Shown one piece after another: positions 28,174 through 35,310 of a stretch of DNA of 64,000 nt (positions are counted from its first letter, which is position 1; the number at the start of each line of letters is the position of its first letter). The notes beneath the pieces were generated by a model. The model searched no databases, was not told the origin of the DNA, and saw only the letters and a program-made list of their open reading frames with translations. The position numbers were made by a program, and so were the translations under genes. This stretch comes from Alnus glutinosa (lineage: Eukaryota; Streptophyta; Magnoliopsida; Fagales; Betulaceae), in NCBI RefSeq assembly GCF_958979055.1, contig NC_084887.1, positions 32,560,044 through 32,624,043 on the forward strand, given 5' to 3'.

Positions 28174-28977
28174 AAAATTGACACTTGGGTCGCAACAAGT
28201 TCTTTCCAATTCCAGGTGATCTACTAAACTTCATGCAATGTCAGTAATTATCAGAAAGAGACTTTTTTAGAGGACCTAGCTAGGAATAATAAGTAATTAT
28301 CTTTTTAAGGAAAAGGCCAGAAAATCTGGGAAAGAACTAGATAGGTAAACAAAATCTAGATGGTGTTGTTTGAAATTTAGGTCACATATATGATATATAC
28401 ATAATGAAACATGTGAGTGAAGGTAAGAAATTAAACTAAACATACGGATCTTTTTATGAAAAAAACAGAAAGCTGTAGGCATGCTTCAGATCTCATAGTG
28501 CAATATTTCCCATTAAAAAAATATGGTGTGAGATCAGACGTAGAAGATCAGATCAACAACTAAAGTTAAAAAATCACAAACTTATCTACTACTGAACCTT
28601 GGAAACGATAAAGAATCATGAAACTGACATTCCGAAAAAACTGAAATATAAAATCAAAATACAGAGAGAGAGAGAGAGAGTGAGTAAAGGAGTAGAGAGT
28701 GTGTGACAGGAGGTTCACTGTAGAAGAAAATCAATCAAACAAGAAAAAGCAAACAGATCCTTCACATCTGTAGGGACGAAAAGAGAATTTACCTAGAGCT
28801 GCTACAGAACTCATAGAGCTTGCCACGGTTGGAGAAGATGATGAGGGCAACCTCAGCATCACAGAGAACTGAAAGCTCATAGGCTTTCTTCAGAAGCCCA
28901 TTCCTCCTTTTTGCAAACGTGACCTGCCTGTTTATCTTGTTCTCTATCCTCTTCAACTCCACTCTTCCCCTCCCCAT
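15999..28977 (-). CDS. SEP1-like: SEPALLATA-type (LOFSEP) MADS-box transcription factor, complete, 8 exons
   Basis: Exons on the minus strand, in coding order: 28793-28977, 25834-25912, 25497-25558, 25189-25288, 16806-16847, 16671-16712, 16189-16325, 15999-16086. They total 735 bp (244 aa), all have GT/AG borders, and the lengths 185/79/62/100/42/42/137/88 match the canonical SEP pattern. The MADS domain (1-60) starts [19 protein letters not shown]. The I region contains [19 protein letters not shown], the K domain (about 88-175) contains [19 protein letters not shown] and [14 protein letters not shown], and the C region has [18 protein letters not shown] and the terminal GFIPGWML. This identifies an AGL2/FBP9-type LOFSEP. 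SEP proteins bridge floral MADS tetramers in the nucleus. Intron 1 is 2.9 kb and intron 4 is 8.3 kb, expanded by transposons. An AP1/FUL-like gene follows on the same strand. Confidence 0.95.
17220..20640 (+). mobile_element. decayed LINE (non-LTR retrotransposon) inside SEP intron 4
   Basis: On the plus strand (antisense to SEP), 19,484-19,640 encodes [14 protein letters not shown] followed by [13 protein letters not shown], the motif pair of plant L1-type reverse transcriptase; the segment between them is shorter than normal, so a deletion is likely. Upstream, 17,240-18,500 holds broken frames resembling ORF1 tails (for example [15 protein letters not shown] near 17,760). Downstream, 20,000-20,640 holds further broken coding-like sequence and a T-rich, UTR-like region. 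Stop codons, frameshifts and A-rich slippage tracts show it is inactive. The outer limits are approximate. Confidence 0.6.
18527..19396. mobile_element. possible LTR-like insertion within the LINE remnant
   Basis: The segment starts TGTTGGGAACC and ends near ...TCATCA. It interrupts the LINE between ORF1-like and RT-like parts, and it has LTR-like composition with no coding frames and an imperfect internal repeat of AGAAxATTTTACTCTTT (about 19,110 and 19,214). No matching 5-bp target duplication was seen, so the boundaries and class are uncertain. Confidence 0.3.
20641..23264. other. rest of SEP intron 4, degenerate repeat sequence
   Basis: This begins with a GA-rich low-complexity tract (20,641-20,750). 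Between about 21,400 and 22,740 it reads like eroded LTR-retrotransposon sequence (for example GATGGGACGAAAATG and ATGACATTTGGGAG near 21,681-21,725, and GGGGTGTTACATCTC near 22,710). No reverse transcriptase or gag motif could be read, so the class is not assigned. Confidence 0.3.
23585..24689. mobile_element. hAT-like MITE interrupted by a younger TIR element
   Basis: CCCTGTTTAATAACTCCCC near 23,587 is matched in inverse orientation by GAGGTTATTAAACGGAGCC at 24,661-24,679. The right interior (AGTGATTGATGTGATATAAAGT) is shared with a neighbouring element at 24,739-24,939. Almost all of the left interior is replaced by the hairpin-ended element at 23,618-24,494, so I read this as an older MITE with an insertion near one end. 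Confidence 0.4.
23618..24494. mobile_element. hairpin-ended TIR element, copy 1, with GC-rich cargo
   Basis: The left end AAAGCATTCACAGTGGGTT matches the reverse complement of the right end (AGAGCTTTCCCATCGGCTT) at about 20 of 27 positions, continuing into a shared TGTAAAA. The left tip forms its own hairpin (TTCACAGTGGGTT / AACCCACTGTaAA). A second hairpin at 23,733-23,782 has 23-nt arms with two mismatches and a 4-nt loop. Inside lies an unusually GC-rich stretch (about 23,840-24,210) with open frames I do not recognise, possibly a captured gene fragment. The end structure is shared with a second copy at about 29,987-30,578. No clear target duplication. Confidence 0.55.
24739..24939. mobile_element. 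hAT-like MITE
   Basis: The left end CTATTTGGTAAAGAC faces the right end GTGCTGCCAAACAG, an imperfect terminal inverted repeat. The interior shares AATTTTTTTGTTTG...GAGTGATTGATGTGATGTAAAG with the element at 23,585-24,689. It is about 200 bp, non-coding and A/T-rich, in SEP intron 4 close to exon 4. Confidence 0.45.
27646..27689. repeat. poly(C) run followed by poly(A)
   Basis: 31 uninterrupted C followed by 13 A, in SEP intron 1. Such a homopolymer is rare in plant DNA, and its length is prone to assembly error. Confidence 0.9.
28112..28170. repeat. (CT)n microsatellite, about 29 units
   Basis: A nearly perfect CT repeat in SEP intron 1, about 620 bp downstream of the exon 1 donor in the gene's orientation. 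Confidence 0.95.
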
Positions 28978-29986
28978 ATCCTAATTATCCCCAGACCCTT
29001 TCTTTCCCTTTTTCTATATATATAAATATAACAAAAGAAAAAAACCTTTCTTTTTCTTGTTTTCTTTTTTTCTTCTTCTAGTGTTCTGCTCTTTAACCAC
29101 CTTATGAAAAACAAGAGGAAGTTTGGATTCTGAAAACCCTAGAGAGAGAGAGATAGAGAGAGTTTTGTGTATTTGGGTGTCTTCTATCTCTATCACATGG
29201 CCTTTTAAACCTCAGGTTCTGAATCTACACCACACATTGAAATGTAGTTTAGGGTTGGTGTTGTTTCTTGTTTCATAAAACCTGTTTTTCTTCTTCGCCT
29301 TGCTTTTCTTTTGTTTGAAAATGTATATCCCACTTGTAGTTGGGGCGCGTGGTCACCAAACCTTCTTGACTTGAAGGATGACCAGCAGCGACATCCACGT
29401 GGGCAGCATGGATGCTATCCGATAGGAATAAAAGCCTCGCAAAATTTGAAAGTACGTTACTCAAGTCAATGGCGCGTGGCAGATGGCGATGCTGAAATAA
29501 TTTCTGATGTAATAAATGATCTTTTTTGTGAGTTCTATACAGTCTACAAACCTATCAGAACGTCGTCACCTTCCTTAAAATGGATCGTTACGTGTCGCCT
29601 CCTTACAGGCTTGCAATCGCCATCAGCCCATCACGTTGAGTTATTCTTGTCTATCTTTCTTATTTTCCCAGATATTCGTGTGACCACAATGCCCCTGCAT
29701 GATTAGCTAATTACAGGTAAAACACCTAATTAAAAAGTGCTTTGAATACTCATCTTACAATATAAACTCTATGAGATTTTAGATAATTAAAATACACTTT
29801 TTGCTTGTTTAGCTAATTATTTTTAAAATTATCCTCCAACCGATTATTTAGATTTTTATTTATTTTATTAAAATAATCATTTTTTTTTTATTGGGTTAAA
29901 AACCTCTCTCCATTGTGCACTTAGAAATTTTTGGACCGTCCTTCCTTTCCAAGTTGCTCTCTCTAGGGCCTCCAGCCCATCGTTTT
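28978..29986 (-). promoter_or_regulatory. 5' leader and upstream region of the SEP gene
   Basis: A TATA-like TTTAAAAGG (minus strand, about 29,202-29,209) lies about 225 bp upstream of the start codon. The leader contains a GA/CT-rich tract (29,141-29,162), common in plant 5' UTRs. A second TATA-like stretch at about 29,018-29,034 is too close to the start to be the likely core element. A G-box-like CCACGTGG is at about 29,396. The open frame at 29,311-29,706 (+) lies in this region and has no family resemblance. CArG boxes were not searched exhaustively. Confidence 0.35.
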
Positions 29987-30578
29987 AAGAGAAAATGCTT
30001 AACCGTAGTGTTTCTTTGACCCACTACAGTTTAGAGCTTCTTTTCCTTCTTCTTGTTATCTAGATTGGGTACGAGATTTCAATTTCTTTTTGCTCTCTTC
30101 TTTGACTGGAATTTTTCTTGGAATTTATCTCTCTCTCTCTCTCTCTCTCCAAAGCCTCCAATGGCTTCCTCATTGACCAGGGAAGATTACAGCAAAGCTG
30201 GCAGAGCAAGCCGAGCAGTACGAGGAGATGGTGGAGTCTCTCCCATCGGAATGTGCCGTCGATTGAGCAAAAGGAGGAGGGGCGGTGTCTCCCCTGTTGG
30301 AATCCCGAAGCTGCCACAAGAGAAAACCTAGAGAAGAACGCGCGCAGAGAAGAAGAAGAAGAAGAAGGAATCTTTGAGAGAGAGAACGGAAGAAAAACAA
30401 TATAATATTGATACATATATGAACAGTGTCACGCTCCATGTGGCGTGACACTGTTCACAAATGGAGATTGGATCTACTCTGGCGTTGGGATACATAATTG
30501 GATGGAGTGGTGTTTTTGTGAGTTTCTTATCTATTATAGATTCACAGTAGGTTTTACATAACCCACTGTGAATGCTCT
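29987..30578. mobile_element. hairpin-ended TIR element, copy 2, carrying a 14-3-3 gene fragment
   Basis: The right end (30,541-30,578) is TTCACAGTAGGTT / AACCCACTGTGAA followed by TGCTCT: a terminal hairpin that is the inverse of the left tip of the element at 23,618. A second perfect 14-bp hairpin (GAACAGTGTCACGC, 30,421-30,456) occupies the same subterminal place as in copy 1, and the spacer shares CTATAATAGATAAGAAA. The left end is less certain: GCTTAACCGTAGTG...CCCACTACAGTTTAGAGC near 29,996-30,043 looks like a diverged version of the terminal hairpin. The cargo is a rearranged 14-3-3 coding piece. It lies about 1 kb upstream of the SEP gene. Confidence 0.55.
30161..30288 (+). pseudogene. 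14-3-3 (GRF) gene fragment captured by a transposon
   Basis: The sequence starts with ATG encoding MASSLTREDY, then after a short deletion and frameshift encodes KLAEQAEQYEEMVESL, the conserved first helix region of plant 14-3-3 proteins. After a further deletion and frame change it encodes SIEQKEEGR, the conserved motif that in intact proteins lies about 40 residues further on. A CT-rich 5'-UTR-like tract (30,129-30,150) precedes the ATG. Intact 14-3-3 proteins are about 250 aa, so this is a shuffled N-terminal remnant without function. Its position inside the hairpin-ended TIR element suggests capture in the manner of Pack-type transposons. Confidence 0.8.
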
Positions 30579-30772
30579 AAAAAATTCTCTATTTTCTTAT
30601 ATATATATATGATCTACGTGATACAACTCCGAAGATTTGCATTAGGATCCTTGAACTGGAAAGGATCCAGTTTGTTGTAGTGTAGGGGTATTTTTGTCCA
30701 AAAAATGTGAAAAAATAAAAATGTCCTTACATTTATAACTAATGGAGAGGATTCGTTTCCCAAAAATTTAAA

Positions 30773-31264
30773 GTGAAAGGACATGAAGAGAGGGTCTACA
30801 AGTTTAAAAAAAGAAAATCTTATATAGACTCAAGCAATTATCGATATCCAATTTTGAAATGAAAGTTTTGGTGCAACACCTTATACATTGGGAATAAGAG
30901 TTTCTAGAGATAGAAATTCGAGATTGTTATACTTTGATCATGAAAAATTTCTGGAAAACTTGATTAAGAGGTTTGAGATAGATAAATCTAAACCTTTAAG
31001 CACACCTGTTTCCACAGGTCAAAACTTAAGCAAGAAAATGTGTTATCAGGATGAGACATAAATTGAAAAAAATGAAAATAGTCCCCTATGCCCAGATTGT
31101 GAGTAGACTCATATATGCCATGACAAGCACAAGGTTTGATATTTGTCATGCGATATGATTGATGAGCAGATATCAGTCCAATCTAGGGAGGAGACATTGG
31201 CAAGTGATAAGTAAAACTTTTAGATATTCGCAAAGCAATCAAAACATGGCTTTATGTTTTGGAT
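30773..31264 (+). mobile_element. Ty1/copia pol remnant, 5' part (RT C-terminal region)
   Basis: Across several frameshifts this reads GHEERVYKFK, then VSRDREFEIV-like, LENLIKRFEIDKSKPLSTPV-like, KIVPYAQIVSRLIYAMTSTR and the MSRYQSNLGRRHWQ region, in the order expected for the C-terminal reverse transcriptase region of plant copia elements. The series stops at ALCFGLS, where a 2.47 kb element begins, and resumes at 33,742. Stop codons and frame changes show it is dead. Its start is approximate. Confidence 0.75.
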
Positions 31265-31269
31265 TAAGT

Positions 31270-33741
31270 TGTAACGCCTCGAATTTGAGCCTGCAAATTC
31301 GTAAGCAGAAACCTCCAGTTTTCACATGACATTACTACATCAGAGATAAACTCTCGCAGCAGAATATATTTTTTCTTCTTCTAAAGACTTAGGAATTGAT
31401 AGCTTAACACATTAGAGCTGACTGAAATACCTCGATGCGTTTATTAAAAGTTACTTAGGTTTATCCTTACAAGCCATATGCACACTAGGTGCATCAAAAT
31501 TAATGCAACATGCAGCACTTAAGCATATAACATAAAACGTGTCAAACATGACATCGTTATACATATTTACATGCCATAAAACAAAACACACATAAATACG
31601 ACTAGCAATTTCTAAGCTGGCACATATTACTAGTAACTATGCAAATATGACGTTATCATATTTGTATAGACAAACAAGTGAGTCATACATTTTCACATCT
31701 AAGTTACCATCAACCTAAAACAGTTCATAAAGAATGCAAATGCAAGGGTTGTATAAATATGCATCGTAGTAATCATTTAGTTTGGTATTTTATGATCATC
31801 TTTCTTCAGGCCTCTCGTTCTAGGTTATCTGAACCCGTTCACATCCGTTGTCTCACACTTAAAGTCTTACCTGTTTTTACTGGAATCTTACTGGTTCCAG
31901 CATTAGCTATATATTACGACTTTGGACTGTTATTACACAGTCCACTGATAGCTACAACTTTCCAACTCTTTTATTATTGATTTTGGATCCGGTAGCTACA
32001 ATATGAAATGCATGAACAAACACCCATGCAATGAACACACACCACACAATCCTAATGAAACATAGAATCATCCTCAGTAAGTACATCCATACTTACTCTC
32101 TACTTCATGTAGTTCCTTAGACTTATTTTCTGCATATAAATGCATTCACACAATAATATATATATATATATATTCAATTATCTATCAAACAAATTATTGT
32201 TTATAGACCATCATCTCTTTATATTTAGTATTATCCATCACTTCATTATGTTTGAAACGTTCACTTATAATAATTTTAAAACCTTAGTTCATAATTTGAT
32301 GACGAGGTTATATGACCAATACCACCAAATATGAACTTAAAATATTTAAAATATATAATAAGAACAAGAAGAGTAAATACGATCAACTCATGAAGTCATG
32401 AAGACAATCAAATGTAAAAGGAAATGTAAATACGATCAACTCATGAAGTTATGAGGACAATGAAATGTAAACAGAATTATAAATACAATCAACTCATGAA
32501 GTCATGAGGACAATAAAATGTAAAAGAAAATATAAATACGATCAACTCATGAAGTCATGGGGACAATGAAATGTAAAAGCAGTTTATATTACTTTTTAAT
32601 TTAATTCTTTTATCTCTTAAGCTTATTGGGTCTTTAAACAACTCATAAAAACAAGAAATGAAATCAAATAGTAAGAATGAGATGCCAAGTGGTTCATAAG
32701 ATATTTCTTTGAAAGTTTCACGTTCAAACTATATTTTTTGAGTTTTTGGACTCGATATAGCGGAAGTGAATTAAACACTTTCTTAGGAATATTCAAGAAG
32801 TCACTCCATAAATCAAAATCACTTACCAAGTTGATTTGGAGAGAAAACCTTTAAGAATACCAAAGTGATCGTGTGGTAGAAGGAGAGAAAAATGGAGAGA
32901 AAACCAAAGTACAAGCTTTGATGAAAGTTGTTTATGATTTGTATGGAAAAACCGAGACCCTTGCATGCTTAGGGTATTAAGGTGCAAAATGTAATAAAAG
33001 AACTAACTTATTAGATAATATCTTGCAAACTAGTCCTTACTCCGACCTACTTTTTGATGGTCAAACCGACTCCGATTGATGTGAAATTTTGAGGGTAGAT
33101 AGAGTACTTCAAGACAAACACTTTCTCTTTTTGGTTTGACTCATTTCGAGTTCATTTTGACTTAGTTCCGGTCAAGTCAAATTTTCTGTCTATTAAGCCA
33201 AAATATCTTTAAACTACTTTCTGCGTTCACACTTGCTTTATTGATTTTTCTTTCTTTTCATGATTACTCTTGAGATATTCTTGAGATATTTTATTCCTTC
33301 ATCATTACTCTTGACTTCTACACAAAAATGTTCTAGAACTATGATGATATTTTTCTTTGATAGTTTTTCGTTTAATTTCGACAGTTGGATTATTTAGGCT
33401 CGGGTCAAAAAGTCAACTGGTAGACTTTTTTACTAACTTTTCCCATATAATAGATCTTTCTTTTTTGAGCACAACGGTCTTTGAATCAACTAAATCTGAG
33501 TTCGTTTGACCTATTTTCGGTTCAATCAAAGTTTAAAGCTTAAATGTTACTTTTAGTTTTTTAAGGGTTTTTAAGTTTTGATCTTTAAGTTTTCAAAACA
33601 ACTTTAGGTTTGATTATAAAAACATATGGATATTGTCTCCTCAACAATATTAAGGTTTTCTTAAGAGCTTGAATTTTTCAGATATTGTCTCCTCAACAAT
33701 ATCAAGGATTTCTTAAGAGCTTGAATTTCTCGGGCGTTACA
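31270..33741. mobile_element. 2.47 kb TG...CA element (solo-LTR-like) inserted in the copia remnant
   Basis: The element begins TGTAACGCC and ends GGCGTTACA, a perfect 9-bp inverted terminus with TG/CA ends. It is bordered by identical 5-bp direct repeats TAAGT at 31,265-31,269 and 33,742-33,746. TG...CA ends with a 5-bp target duplication are the marks of an LTR retrotransposon. No gag or pol coding, primer-binding site or internal second LTR was seen, so a large solo LTR is the simplest reading. It holds a 53-bp tandem array (32,376-32,588) and a 52-bp duplication next to its right end (units at about 33,629 and 33,681). Confidence 0.7.
32376..32588. repeat. 53-bp tandem repeat, 4 copies
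   Basis: Units start AATAC(G/A)ATCAACTCATGAAG at 32,376, 32,429, 32,482 and 32,535, spaced exactly 53 bp apart with a few substitutions. The array is inside the TG...CA element. Confidence 0.9.
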
Positions 33742-34240
33742 TAAGTAATCTGGAAATTGTAGAGTACATATGCATATTTTGCAAGAGATACATATGACAA
33801 AAAGTTAACTAGTGGTTATATGTTCTAGTTTGGTGGAACATTTGTTTCTAAATTAAGCAATAAACAATATTTTATTGTTAAATCCACATTGGGAGCTAAG
33901 TATGTATCATGCAACACAAGGGTAAGTAATTTGGTCTAAATTAAACGTTTTGTAGATAGTTTAAATGTAAGTATACATAGTTGACCGATCAATGTGTTTT
34001 GTTACAATAAGTCTACTATCTCGTTAATAAAAAGTGGAGGACATGGCTTTAAGGGTAAACATTGATTTGAATTATCACTTTATTCAATATATAGTAGAGA
34101 TGAATGAGATCAAATTTGAATTCATTTACTCGATCGAGATGGTGGCTGATCTTATGACTAATGGATTGTCTTTGGATAAATTCGAAGGGCATGTAGCTAT
34201 AATGGGATTAAGAAACACCTCGGTAATAGCTACATGAGTT
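33742..34240 (+). mobile_element. Ty1/copia pol remnant, 3' part (RNase H end)
   Basis: This continues the copia remnant after the inserted element. It encodes TSGYMF*FGGTFVSKLSNKQ (with a stop) and STLGAKYVSCNT, matching the RNase H core motif order, then HIDLNYHFIQYIVE, MVADLMTNGLSLDKFEGH and IMGLRN, the usual C-terminus of plant copia polyproteins. The final open frame is 34,034-34,237. Confidence 0.75.
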
Positions 34241-34984
34241 AGCGCATAGTCAAACGGATTCGGAATGTCTGGATGAATGATTCTTTACACTTCTGCCAAA
34301 TGGGGACATAATTGGTCAGTTAAAGGTAGATGACACTAACGAGGTACGGGTATTACAACTCACATAAATGTAAAGTCCATTAAGAGGCATTATGTTGAGT
34401 ATGGTATATATATATATATGCTCAGAGAGTGTAAAACACATTGATAAGGTGTATCAAGGAAGACTCTAGGAATAATGGCTTTAGAGGAAGTACTTGATTG
34501 AATATTCGACGCAAGTTGACACATGGACTTGGGCATGGCTGAAGTCATCAATTGTGAAATGATGTGTGGACTATATATGTTCCCAACCACAAAAAATTGA
34601 TGTTTTAAACGTACCTCTAGTATGTTGTCAGTGGGAGAGCATATAATAAAGGGTGCAATCAGATAAAGTAGTGACAAAGTGTTCACACATATAAGTCAAT
34701 TATGATTTGACGCCGATATGTTGGGCTCACATATGAGAGTTGGCATGAAAGATTTATTAGTACCAAGGTAATCATGTTTAATTAAGTTTATCACCTAATG
34801 TTACAGTGTAATCAAGTGGTAGATGATGATATGTTTTAGGAGATGTCATAACAAGCGCAACTTCCGTCCATAAATAAATGAAAATTCACATAAATTTGTA
34901 TCGTATATGTACCTCATTAATTTTTTTTTTCTTTTAAAAAAAAAAATCTAAAAATATTTTTATTTTTTTTCAAAAAAAAGCTTT

Positions 34985-35236
34985 TTGAACAAAAAAAGAA
35001 GGGTGCAGCTCAAGCCACCCCCTAATAGCAAAATGGGGTGGCCGAAACCACCCCAAGGGCCTTGGGGATGGGTCCCCTGTTTGGCCTGGGGGTGGTTTCA
35101 GCCACCCCTTCAGCGTGTTTGGGGGTGGTTTTGGCCACCCCTTTGGGCAAAATGGAAATGGGCCATGGGGGTGGTTTAGCCCTCTTTTTTTTTTTTTTTT
35201 CTTTTTTTTTATTCTTTTTCTTCTTCTTATTATTAT

Positions 35237-35267
<31 letters not shown>

Positions 35268-35310
35268 TATTTTTAGTTTTCTAGTTGTTTTTCTTCTAGT
35301 TTTTTAAAAT
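34985..35310. repeat. GC-rich GGGGTGG/CCACCCC palindromic repeat followed by long poly(T)
   Basis: From 34,999 to 35,190 the motif GGGGTGGTTT(C/T)(A/G)GCCACCCC and its inverse recur about four times at intervals of roughly 35-45 bp, in sharp contrast to the AT-rich surroundings. It is followed by T-rich low complexity (35,187-35,310). The open frame across it (35,038-35,307) is a by-product of the repeat and poly(T), not a gene. Confidence 0.7.

Noticed and set aside
29311..29706. 131-aa plus-strand open frame upstream of SEP
   Set aside because: It overlaps the SEP promoter region, resembles no family I know, and starts within promoter-like sequence. Treated as chance.
34985..35307. Pro/Trp-rich and Phe-rich open frames
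   Set aside because: They are translations of the GGGGTGG repeat and poly(T), not proteins.
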